Shown here in pieces: positions 1 to 5,345 of a stretch of 10,360 bases of DNA. This DNA is from Holosporales bacterium. Lineage in GTDB: Bacteria > Pseudomonadota > Alphaproteobacteria > Caedimonadales > UBA9215. The translations under genes were made by a program, and so were the position numbers. The stretch is taken from contig DOCA01000040.1 of assembly GCA_003503995.1 (NCBI GenBank), positions 1-10,360 of the forward strand. The letters are read 5' to 3'. Numbering within the stretch: position 1 is the first letter of the stretch; the number at the start of each line of letters is the position of its first letter. The notes under the pieces are model-generated. The model ran no database searches and was not told the origin of the DNA. It saw only the letters and a program-made list of their open reading frames with translations.

Positions 1-32
1 TTCAGTCGTGGGAGTATGTCAGTGGTGCCAAG

Positions 33-40
33 TTTTATAT
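33..40 (+). promoter_or_regulatory. TATA box of the racemase gene
   Basis: The sequence TTTTATAT is centred about 26 bases before the ATG at 63, the usual archaeal TATA-to-start-site distance. This predicts a leaderless mRNA beginning at or next to that ATG. No Shine-Dalgarno site is visible before it. A competing reading is that frame +1, open from base 1, ends in an ATGA overlap at 63-66, which would make the gene translationally coupled to an upstream gene. Confidence 0.5.
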
Positions 41-62
41 GCGAACTAACAATTCAAAGAAT

Positions 63-755
63 ATGAAAGTTATTGGAATGATTGCAGGAGTGACATGGGT
101 TTCCTCTGTAGAATACTACAGAATCATAAATGAGTATGTGAGTAAGAAACTGGGAAAGCACAATTCAGCAAAAATGATAATAAACAGCCTGAATTGTCAA
201 GAAGAAACAGAATTTATGGAAAGGCACAGCTGGAATGAAATGGCAGATTGGGTAACAAGTGCAGCAAAAGAAGTCGAAAAAGCAGGTGCGGATTTCCTTA
301 TCATGTGTTCCAATACTCTGCATAAAGTTGCCACCGAGGTGTCCTCAAAGATAGGCATTCCTCTTTTGAGCATAATCGATGTCACGGCAGAGGAAATTAG
401 AGCAAAGGGAATTAAGAAAGTCGGTTTGCTAGGAACCCATGTCACAATGAACGAGAGCTATTATAAGGATCGTTTAGCCAAGCACGGGATCGAAGCTATC
501 ATTCCTGACGAAAAAGGCAAGGAGACCATAAATCGAATCATAATGGATGAACTCACTTTCAAAGAATTCAAAGAATCCTCTTTGAGAGAGAGCAAAGGGG
601 TAATCAAAAAACTCATTTCTAAGGGGGCAGAGGGAGTAATTTTGGGATGCACTGAGCTGCCTCTTCTCATAAAGCAGCGTGACGTGGAAATTCCTGTTTT
701 TGACACCACCCTGATACACTCCTTGGCTGCAGCAAGGTTGGCTATTCAAAGCTAA
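63..755 (+). CDS. Aspartate/glutamate racemase family protein (RacD/YgeA type)
   Basis: A cytoplasmic, cofactor-independent amino acid racemase of the Asp/Glu/hydantoin racemase family. These enzymes use two cysteines as acid and base on the two faces of the substrate. Both are present: C82 in MCSNTLH and C196 in GCTELP, counting from the ATG at 63. The N-terminal signature is AGVTWVSSVEYYRIIN, where close relatives usually have GGMSWEST followed by YYRxIN. The length of 230 residues is normal. I chose the ATG at 63 over the one at 39 because homologues begin with MKxIG and a TATA box lies 26 bases upstream. The next gene, DUF357, has its own promoter, so no operon link is evident. The exact substrate (aspartate, glutamate or another) cannot be read from the sequence. 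Confidence 0.85.
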   Translation: MKVIGMIAGVTWVSSVEYYRIINEYVSKKLGKHNSAKMIINSLNCQEETEFMERHSWNEMADWVTSAAKEVEKAGADFLIMCSNTLHKVATEVSSKIGIPLLSIIDVTAEEIRAKGIKKVGLLGTHVTMNESYYKDRLAKHGIEAIIPDEKGKETINRIIMDELTFKEFKESSLRESKGVIKKLISKGAEGVILGCTELPLLIKQRDVEIPVFDTTLIHSLAAARLAIQS

Positions 756-794
756 TTGAATCATAGTGGTTTTAGAACATTGTTTTTGCAAAAG

Positions 795-803
795 GATTTT
801 TAA
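795..803 (+). promoter_or_regulatory. BRE/TATA promoter of the DUF357 gene
   Basis: The AAAGGATTTTTAA stretch (791-803) has a purine-rich BRE-like part followed by a TATA-like TTTTTAA. Its centre near 800 predicts a start site near 826, leaving a leader of about 14 bases before the ATG at 840. The same 13 bases recur at 6556-6568. Confidence 0.45.
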
Positions 804-839
804 GTTGTTCATGCATCAACGAAAAGAATTGGAACAAAA

Positions 840-1091
840 ATGAATCAAAGGGAAAGGATTGAAAAGGACCTAACAATGTTTGAGGAGAGATTGGAAAAAA
901 TAGACTTGTCCAGAGCAAGCAAAATAGTTTTTATAGCAGTTGCCATGGCAAAGCAATACCACTCAGACGCAAAATATTACCTAGAGAAGAAAGATTATTT
1001 CACTGCGTTTGGCTGCATAAACTATGCTCATGGTTTGCTAGATGCTCATCTTAAAATTAAAAATAAAAAAGAGAAGAAGAAAAAAGGCTAA
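840..1091 (+). CDS. DUF357 family protein
   Basis: An 83-residue soluble, highly charged, mostly helical protein. The family hallmark is the segment from about residue 37 to 70: a YHSDAKYYLEKKDYFTAFG stretch followed by INYAHGLLDA. DUF357 is a small archaeal family of unknown biochemical function. The tandem helices resemble helical-repeat or MIT-like bundles, but that is only a shape comparison. The C-terminus is a lysine-rich tail. The gene sits alone and its stop is 39 bases from the stop of the convergent HTH gene. Its length is typical for the family. Confidence 0.85.
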   Translation: MNQRERIEKDLTMFEERLEKIDLSRASKIVFIAVAMAKQYHSDAKYYLEKKDYFTAFGCINYAHGLLDAHLKIKNKKEKKKKG

Positions 1092-1130
1092 GCCAGCCAA
1101 TATCTTTCCTCTCGATGTTTATCCATGTGG

Positions 1131-1361
1131 TCATTCCTTTTGGTAATCTGGATTTTCTCCTTCTTGGCTTTTCTCATCTATGAATATCTCCTCGATTCTA
1201 ACCTTGAAGAGCCCGGCAAGCTTGAAAGCAAGGTCAAGAGAGGGCAAATACTTCCCCTTTTCTATGGCATTGATGGTCTGTCTTGTAACCTCTAACCTGT
1301 CTGCAAGCTCTTCCTGCGTTAGATCGTTCATCGCCCTGAGTACCTTCAGTTTGTTCTTCAT
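1131..1361 (-). CDS. XRE-family HTH transcriptional regulator (YozG-like)
   Basis: A 76-residue Cro/CI-type DNA-binding protein with almost nothing outside the HTH domain. The helix-turn-helix covers about residues 14-34 (LTQEELADRLEVTRQTINAIE), followed by GKYLPSLDLAFKLAGLF and a short acidic C-terminus. This tight subclass typically sits beside small membrane proteins such as DUF2178/DUF3796, as here. It starts 12 bases after the stop of the membrane-protein gene, and its AAGGAGGCG ribosome binding site (1367-1375) overlaps that stop, so the two are co-transcribed and probably translationally coupled. It likely represses its own unit; the membrane protein may modulate it, but that is inference from context. 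Confidence 0.9.
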   Translation of the reverse strand: MKNKLKVLRAMNDLTQEELADRLEVTRQTINAIEKGKYLPSLDLAFKLAGLFKVRIEEIFIDEKSQEGENPDYQKE

Positions 1362-1373
1362 TTTTACGCCTCC

Positions 1374-1772
1374 TTAGCTGTATTTTTTGGTGTAATGGTG
1401 AGTCGCTACGCAATACACGATACTCATGAAAGCGAAGATTAATCCCATCACTGGATATGCTGGAATATCGGTGAAATTTGAGAGGCCTGCAAGAATCGCA
1501 AAGGACACACCCAATGCTGGAAAGGTAATTTTGAAAGTAAATGCGCTTGCCTTTTCATCAATGTGGTGAGATCTCTCATCGCCGAGTCTGTATTTTGCCT
1601 CCGCACTTTTCATGTACATGCCTGCACCAAGACAGCCGACAAAGCCGATAACCAAACCGATCCAATAGTGGCCAAGGGCGGCCAGAGCGACCGCTACTGC
1701 TAGACTCCCTCCGAAGACAACTCCAAAGATCGCCTGCGCCTTTTTTATCTCTCTTTTCTTCTCGTTTTCCAT
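1374..1772 (-). CDS. DUF2178 family membrane protein
   Basis: A 132-residue predicted inner-membrane protein with four hydrophobic segments at about residues 13-33, 36-54, 76-97 and 103-124. The loop between segments 2 and 3 carries DERSHHIDEKA (65-75), the conserved charged signature of this family. The ATG at 1772 is chosen because a full-length GGAGGTGAT site lies just before it; a longer frame from a GTG at 1799 would put that site inside the coding region. The gene forms an operon with the HTH regulator downstream. The stop of a 28-codon ORF overlaps its ribosome binding site. The family's function is not established; a sensor or regulator of the partner HTH protein is a plausible inference. 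Confidence 0.8.
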   Translation of the reverse strand: MENEKKREIKKAQAIFGVVFGGSLAVAVALAALGHYWIGLVIGFVGCLGAGMYMKSAEAKYRLGDERSHHIDEKASAFTFKITFPALGVSFAILAGLSNFTDIPAYPVMGLIFAFMSIVYCVATHHYTKKYS

Positions 1773-1776
1773 TTTA

Positions 1777-1785
1777 TCACCTCCA
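1777..1785 (-). promoter_or_regulatory. Full-length Shine-Dalgarno site of the DUF2178 gene
   Basis: GGAGGTGAT is complementary over all nine bases to the usual 3' end of archaeal 16S rRNA. It fixes the start at 1772. The TGA inside it (1777-1779) is also the stop codon of the upstream 28-codon ORF, so a ribosome ending there is positioned to restart. Confidence 0.8.
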
Positions 1786-1863
1786 TTTTGTCTCCCCACT
1801 TTTTAATGTTTTTTCTTCTTTATCTGCTTCAATTTCCTTCATATTGCCTACTTTTTTTTTCAT
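1777..1863 (-). CDS. 28-residue ORF, possible leader peptide of the DUF2178 gene
   Basis: The predicted product is very charged, rich in lysine and glutamate, with no recognisable domain. It is worth listing because of its signals: GGAGAT (1869-1874) stands five bases before the ATG, and its TGA lies inside the ribosome binding site of the membrane-protein gene. That arrangement suits translational coupling. It also lies 15 bases after the stop of the 59-residue gene. A purine-rich spacer could produce this by chance, so its reality is uncertain. Confidence 0.35.
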   Translation of the reverse strand: MKKKVGNMKEIEADKEEKTLKSGETKWR

Positions 1864-1878
1864 TTTTTATCTCCATCT

Positions 1879-2058
1879 TTATTTTCCCAGTGTTAGTTGG
1901 AAATCTGAATTTTTAACTAAATCCAATATTGACCTCTTCATCGCTTTCATGATCCACTCAAGCTCTCTCTCTTTCAACTCCATATTTACCCTTGCTAACT
2001 CCTTGCCTGTACATCCATAACATTCTGTCTCTTCGACTAACTCAGTTAGAGCGCTCAT
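1879..2058 (-). CDS. Uncharacterised 59-residue protein with a CxxC motif
   Basis: I do not recognise this small protein. It begins MSALTELVEETECYGC and has a helix-prone amphipathic middle (ELARVNMELKERELEWIMKA). Cysteines at 13 and 16 (CYGC) could bind metal or form a disulfide. The start is supported by GGAGG about nine bases upstream, and the codon pattern is ordinary. It lies upstream of the DUF2178-HTH pair on the same strand, 15 bases before the 28-codon ORF, so it is probably the first substantial gene of that transcript. An AT-rich TATA element (2143-2155) is suitably placed upstream. It could be a small regulator or a partner of the membrane protein, but no function can be assigned. 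Confidence 0.55.
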   Translation of the reverse strand: MSALTELVEETECYGCTGKELARVNMELKERELEWIMKAMKRSILDLVKNSDFQLTLGK

Positions 2059-2095
2059 TCCTGTTTTCCTCCATATTTCCCCCAGATCTAAGCAT
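2042..2095 (-). CDS. 17-residue ORF overlapping the 59-residue gene start
   Basis: A mini-ORF with AGGAGT (2101-2106) five bases before its ATG. It overlaps the start of the 59-residue gene by 17 bases in another frame. It is the first ORF after the predicted start site of the TATA element at 2143-2155. It may be a leader peptide that brings ribosomes to the next start. No similarity is recognised. Confidence 0.25.
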   Translation of the reverse strand: MLRSGGNMEENRNERSN

Positions 2096-2142
2096 TTTTG
2101 ACTCCTATTTTTACTTTTTGTAAATTTTATTTTACTTTATGT

Positions 2143-2155
2143 ATAATATATATAA
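2143..2155 (-). promoter_or_regulatory. TATA element for the small-ORF/DUF2178/HTH transcript
   Basis: On the minus strand this reads as a run of alternating TA (TTATATATATTAT) in a very AT-rich stretch. It predicts a start site near 2124, ahead of the mini-ORF at 2095. The near-palindromic TATA sequence leaves its direction open, but the genes following on this side favour leftward use. Confidence 0.45.
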
Positions 2156-2165
2156 CATTTAGTAT

Positions 2166-2231
2166 TTAACCTTTTCCATTATGTAAGATAAACTTTTCTA
2201 AAAGTGATTGAATAACAATTTTTTCACTCAT
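2166..2231 (-). CDS. 21-residue ORF with strong ribosome binding site
   Basis: The product begins MSEKIVIQSLLEKF, is amphipathic and matches nothing I know. AAGGAG (2237-2242) stands five bases before the ATG. It lies upstream of the TATA element at 2143-2155, so it would need its own transcript. The TATA sequence at 2332-2341 could serve if read leftward. It is either a real micro-peptide or chance. Confidence 0.25.
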   Translation of the reverse strand: MSEKIVIQSLLEKFILHNGKG

Positions 2232-2331
2232 TTCTTCTCCTTAACATATCTCGTCAAAAAAGAAGATCTACAGTTTGGGGATAGTTGAAATTTTCACGAT
2301 TCCCTTCATATCCTTAGACAATTCTTCTAAC

Positions 2332-2341
2332 TTTTTATATA
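2332..2341 (+). promoter_or_regulatory. TATA box of the tRNA-binding protein gene
   Basis: TTTTTATATA is centred about 31 bases before the ATG at 2369. It predicts a start site near 2364 and a leader of only about five bases. No clear Shine-Dalgarno site is present, which fits near-leaderless translation. Confidence 0.6.
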
Positions 2342-2368
2342 TCCTCTTTAATATTAGGTCTGATAAAA

Positions 2369-2689
2369 ATGATAGAGTACGAGGATTTTAAAAAATCAGA
2401 CATGAGGATAGGAAGGATAGTGGGAGTAGAAAAGATAAAGCGAGCCAAAAAACTCTACAAAATAAAAGTTAATCTAGGCGACAAAACTATTCAGATAGTT
2501 TCAAGTCTGATTGATTACTATAGCGAAGATGAGCTTTTGGAAAAGGACATAGTTGTGCTGACGAATCTAAAACCTGTGAAGTTTTCAGGAGAGATATCCG
2601 AAGGCATGCTTCTCTGTGCAGAAAACGGTAAAGACTGCGTTCTATTGACAGTAGATAAAAAAATAGAACTGGGATCGAGAGTTACCTAA
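2369..2689 (+). CDS. tRNA-binding OB-fold protein (MetRS beta subunit / CsaA-like)
   Basis: A 106-residue stand-alone tRNA-binding domain of the EMAP-II/Arc1p/MetRS C-terminal type. Diagnostic segments are DFKKSDMRIGRIVGVEKI near the N-terminus, a central strand pattern ending in IVSSLIDYY, and NLKPVKFSGEISEGMLLCA at about 66-84, where LxPxKxxGxxSxGMxL is the family signature. In many archaea this domain is a separate polypeptide acting as the dimerising beta subunit of methionyl-tRNA synthetase. In bacteria the same fold is the export-related CsaA. The archaeal setting favours the MetRS-beta role. The gene is monocistronic with its own promoter and convergent with the glycosylase gene. Confidence 0.85.
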   Translation: MIEYEDFKKSDMRIGRIVGVEKIKRAKKLYKIKVNLGDKTIQIVSSLIDYYSEDELLEKDIVVLTNLKPVKFSGEISEGMLLCAENGKDCVLLTVDKKIELGSRVT

Positions 2690-2768
2690 TTTTCAATTCC
2701 AAAGATAAATCTTCAAAATATCTCTGGTCCCCTCTACTAAACTCTACAAAAATCCCTTCCAATTGGGG

Positions 2769-3683
2769 TTATTGTATCTCAAACATTTCGGCCATCATTA
2801 AGTAAAAGCTGACTAATCCTTTCCATTTTCCCCATTTTTCGGCTGTTTCACGAGCTTCATCTCCCGATATTTTTTTATCATTACAATAATAGTGCGAAAT
2901 ACATCGCCTCAGCCCTAAATCATCCGCCGCCATTGTTTCCCATTTGTTCATTCCTCTCATTATCATCATTTCTGTTGTCCAAACTCCAATTCCCCTAATT
3001 TTACAGAGTTCTTTTGTGATGTCTTTACTATTATCCCAGTTTTTGAATTCTTCCAGATCGAGTTTTCCATCCGCTATCAATCGGGATATATCCCTAATGT
3101 ATTCTGCCTTCCGAAAGGTTAAGCCGAGGGCACGAAGTTGTTTAACTGTACCCAAAGCTAGTTTGTTAGGGTCTGGAAACGCATAAAAGGTTTTGTTGTC
3201 GATCTTTGACGTATCCCCAAAATTTTTTATCAACCTTTTCTCGATATTAAGAGCTACATTCAAAGAGATCTGCTGTTCAGCAATCGAGTAAATCAAAGCT
3301 TCAAACACACGGGGGGTGGTGACGCATTTCAACCCGTACATCTCTTTAGCCAATCTTGAAAAGATCCTGTCCTTCTTCAATGCTTCATAAAAAGGCTTTA
3401 GGTCAAATTTTAAATTAAAAATTGAGCATATCACCTCTTCAGCTCTTTTCTTGTCTTCATCCAAGATTTCTTTGTTTGACTTCAACTCGATTTGCAACTT
3501 AGGTTTTTCGACTGTACCTATTGACCTAATCACAACCAGCATCAATTTGTCGTTAATCCTTAGAATTTGCCAATATTTGCTTTTATCATATTTCGCAATT
3601 TGTTCGTCTCCACTGGAAAAAATTTTCGAGGACAAGTCAAAATCATACGGAGACTCAATATCTACTATTGTAAACTCAACCAT
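2769..3683 (-). CDS. AlkA-type DNA-3-methyladenine glycosylase (HhH-GPD superfamily)
   Basis: A 304-residue base-excision-repair enzyme. An N-terminal domain (about 1-110) of beta character precedes the helical HhH-GPD core, which begins VFEALIYSIAEQQIS (126-140). The helix-hairpin-helix is IRGIGVWTTEMMIM (229-242), and the catalytic aspartate lies in AADDLGLRR (252-260, D255 most likely). The lysine used by bifunctional OGG/EndoIII enzymes within the hairpin is absent (tryptophan at 234), so a monofunctional glycosylase acting on alkylated purines is expected. There is no C-terminal iron-sulfur cysteine set. The start at 3683 has GAGGAG six bases upstream (3689-3694). The gene lies 147 bases downstream of ogg2 on the same strand and may have its own promoter near 3780-3787. 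Confidence 0.85.
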   Translation of the reverse strand: MVEFTIVDIESPYDFDLSSKIFSSGDEQIAKYDKSKYWQILRINDKLMLVVIRSIGTVEKPKLQIELKSNKEILDEDKKRAEEVICSIFNLKFDLKPFYEALKKDRIFSRLAKEMYGLKCVTTPRVFEALIYSIAEQQISLNVALNIEKRLIKNFGDTSKIDNKTFYAFPDPNKLALGTVKQLRALGLTFRKAEYIRDISRLIADGKLDLEEFKNWDNSKDITKELCKIRGIGVWTTEMMIMRGMNKWETMAADDLGLRRCISHYYCNDKKISGDEARETAEKWGKWKGLVSFYLMMAEMFEIQ

Positions 3684-3724
3684 TGTTTCTCCTCTGCTTT
3701 TAAACGTTTTACCCGCATTGACAC

Positions 3725-3736
3725 AGGTCCAGACCT
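3725..3736. repeat. Short inverted repeat upstream of the AlkA-type gene
   Basis: AGGTC-CA-GACCT is a perfect five-base inverted repeat with a two-base spacer, about 42 bases before the glycosylase start. It could be an operator half-site pair, but arms of this length also arise by chance. Confidence 0.2.
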
Positions 3737-3830
3737 ATCAATCTAAAGAAAAACAACAACGGCTTATTACCCTTTTGCAATTTAAAAGTATGATTTGAAA
3801 AATTCATTTTTATTCTGCTTGAAAAATCTT

Positions 3831-4469
3831 TTACTTTAGCACCTTGCCCGTTTCAACAAACCAGATGTACAAATCCAATTCCGATAAAGTCAAATCGAGT
3901 TTTTTTGCTATATTTTTCAGTGAGCATTCAATCTCTAAGTACGTTTTTCGTGTTAATGTTTTTGGCACGCGATTAATCATTTCCTGTTTTCTCAACAGAT
4001 TAAGTACGTGTCTATCAATGATTGCGACATTTTTGTAGCCAACGTTCCTCAGAAAATGACTCGCTTCCTTGTACTTTAGTCCTTTTATGTTTTTTGTCAT
4101 CCACTCTCTTGCCTCAAATTCGTTCGGGAATGAACATATTATCTCTTTTATTTTGTTTTTGTACTCTCTTGCCTCTACAATGAACTCGGCCCTTTTGTTT
4201 GGGAATCTGTGATTCAATTTCTTTAACTCACTCACCAATTCAGGTTTTTCCAGTGTGAGGAATCCGTCGTTGATCTCTCTTTGAATTTTTATTCCCCCCT
4301 TAGCTGTGAAGTTGGCTGTCAGTATGCAGAAGCAAAGCTCTTTAAACCAATCCAAGTCTGTCTTTTTGTGCAACAAATCAAAAGATCTTATTCTTTCATC
4401 TATGACTTCACCTGTTTTTCCATTTTTGAGATTTTCAATTTGTTCGATTAATTCCGCATCAGTTACCAT
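3831..4469 (-). CDS. Ogg2-type 8-oxoguanine DNA glycosylase / AP lyase
   Basis: A bifunctional N-glycosylase/DNA lyase of the archaeal Ogg2 family. It removes 8-oxoguanine and cleaves the backbone through a lysine Schiff base. Numbering from the ATG at 4469, the segments are LCFCILTANFTAKGG (45-59), RFPNKRAEFIVEAR (88-101), the hairpin with catalytic lysine KYKEASHFLRNVG (132-144, K134) and the catalytic aspartate in AIIDRH (149-154, D152). The protein ends in GKVLK; in the family the C-terminal lysine takes part in recognising the damaged base. Three possible starts overlap (GTG 4475, ATG 4472, ATG 4469); GAGG at 4475-4478 is best spaced for 4469, giving 212 residues. A 41-codon AAG-like ORF ends within this ribosome binding site. 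Confidence 0.92.
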   Translation of the reverse strand: MVTDAELIEQIENLKNGKTGEVIDERIRSFDLLHKKTDLDWFKELCFCILTANFTAKGGIKIQREINDGFLTLEKPELVSELKKLNHRFPNKRAEFIVEAREYKNKIKEIICSFPNEFEAREWMTKNIKGLKYKEASHFLRNVGYKNVAIIDRHVLNLLRKQEMINRVPKTLTRKTYLEIECSLKNIAKKLDLTLSELDLYIWFVETGKVLK

Positions 4470-4476
4470 CATCACC

Positions 4477-4602
4477 TCAATGATTTTTTGCTTTCCATAA
4501 AATCCCCTGTCGATTAATTTTCTTTACTAGAATTTTTCTCAAGAACTTCCTTGCCAACTGAGCAGCATCTCTTTCATAAAAGGATTTTAATAATATCCCC
4601 AT
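4477..4602 (-). pseudogene. 41-codon ORF resembling the N-terminus of AAG/MPG-type 3-methyladenine DNA glycosylase
   Basis: The product contains FYERDAAQLARKFLRKILV (residues 8-26). This resembles the start of the AAG/MPG glycosylase family, whose N-terminus typically reads FYxRDxxxVAxxLLGKxLV. Family members are about 190-200 residues, and the catalytic region (ETEAY and beyond) is absent here: the frame stops at 41 residues. Its translation signals are intact. GGGAGAT (4609-4615) lies six bases before the ATG, and the TGA overlaps the ogg2 ribosome binding site. It is best explained as a gene truncated down to a translated stub, now coupled to ogg2. A chance resemblance over 20 residues remains possible. 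Confidence 0.5.
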
Positions 4603-4645
4603 TTTCTAATCTCCCAATTAAGCAATTTCTTTTTTCCCTTTATCC

Positions 4646-5233
4646 CTATTTTTGCCTAAGCTTGGCCTGCTCGATAGCTTCTTTCCATGTTCCAATCTCT
4701 TTTCTTTTCTCTTCCTTCCATTCTTTCCAAAGTTTGCGTGGGCTTTTTCTTCTGCCTATGGGTACAAATGTACCCAAAAATTCTAAACCTTTTTCTTCTC
4801 CTGATAAAAGACATCTTAAAATCAAGGCATTAGAACATTGAGTTACGACACTCCCTCTTTTTTTAATTTCTACAGATAAAATAGAGCTTACAGGCACCTT
4901 GAAACTTCCACCATTATTAAGGTCCGATAGGTCAAAAGATTGGGTTGCAAGTCTTTGGATCTCTAAAAACGTCATACCAAGACTTCCAATCCCTACAACA
5001 AATTTCCTATATTTCTCATACAATTCATCGCCTAATTTTCGTCTTTCTTTATAGGACATATTAGGAAATCTTAGATAATATAAATTTTTATTCGTAAGAA
5101 CTGGCTTCCCTATATTTGGTATTGCAACCTCTAGAGATGAAGTAGCGTTAAAGTATGCTTTCCATTTGCTTTGATAGCAGCCTATGCCTCTGGCTTCTTT
5201 TATGGTTCTTTCTCCCCAAATGTTTTTTTTCAT
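4646..5233 (-). CDS. Uncharacterised 195-residue protein with PH/GRAM-like strand pattern
   Basis: I cannot assign this protein to a named family. Two segments resemble prokaryotic PH/GRAM-like domains: KPVLTNKNLYYLRF (43-56), like the common LTNxRLxFL strand, and FKVPVSSILSVEIKKRG (111-127), like the strand containing IPLxxIxSVE. A strand and a GEEKGLEFLG end follow. Between them is a longer helical insert (60-108). The C-terminus (163-195) is basic and helical, rich in Lys, Arg, Trp and Glu. There is no signal peptide or membrane segment, so it is probably cytosolic or peripheral. The frame has a stop just upstream of the ATG, and a TATA-like TTAATAAG about 35 bases upstream suits a short leader. 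It is divergent from a membrane protein that also carries a PH-type domain, and 43 bases ahead of the AAG-like ORF. Confidence 0.6.
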   Translation of the reverse strand: MKKNIWGERTIKEARGIGCYQSKWKAYFNATSSLEVAIPNIGKPVLTNKNLYYLRFPNMSYKERRKLGDELYEKYRKFVVGIGSLGMTFLEIQRLATQSFDLSDLNNGGSFKVPVSSILSVEIKKRGSVVTQCSNALILRCLLSGEEKGLEFLGTFVPIGRRKSPRKLWKEWKEEKRKEIGTWKEAIEQAKLRQK

Positions 5234-5263
5234 TTTGCATAAGGTTAACTACAATCGCATGCC

Positions 5264-5271
5264 CTTATTAA
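5264..5271 (-). promoter_or_regulatory. TATA box of the 195-residue protein gene
   Basis: On the minus strand this reads TTAATAAG preceded by A-rich bases. It predicts a start site near 5242, about nine bases before the ATG at 5233. Confidence 0.4.
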
Positions 5272-5296
5272 TTTTTCCAAGAAATGGATTCGATAC

Positions 5297-5305
5297 TAAT
5301 AAATA
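5297..5305 (+). promoter_or_regulatory. TATA box of the PH-domain membrane protein gene
   Basis: TAATAAATA is centred near 5301. It predicts a start site near 5327 and a leader of about 19 bases that includes the GGTGA ribosome binding site (5337-5341), four bases before the ATG. Confidence 0.5.
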
Positions 5306-5318
5306 TGAATTACACTTA

Positions 5319-5336
5319 TTGACATAATTGACATAA
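5319..5336 (+). repeat. Perfect tandem repeat of TTGACATAA at the predicted start site
   Basis: Two identical nine-base copies (5319-5327 and 5328-5336) lie end to end. They straddle the transcription start predicted from the TATA box and stop just before the ribosome binding site. This is where an archaeal repressor would block transcription, so an operator is a reasonable guess. Confidence 0.5.
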
Positions 5337-5345
5337 GGTGAAAAA

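Noticed and set aside
1..62. N-terminal extension of the racemase to the ATG at 39 or beyond the window edge
   Set aside because: Relatives start at the MKxIG position, and the TATA box at 33-40 would be destroyed as a promoter element if translation began upstream.
3709..3807. 32-codon minus strand frame between ogg2 and the AlkA-type gene
   Set aside because: There is no Shine-Dalgarno site, and a TATA-like sequence lies inside the frame. It is better seen as a leader or promoter region.
5319..5325. TTGACA as a bacterial -35 box
   Set aside because: The window is archaeal with clear TATA promoters. TTGACA recurs as part of a tandem repeat and has no matching -10 element at the right distance.
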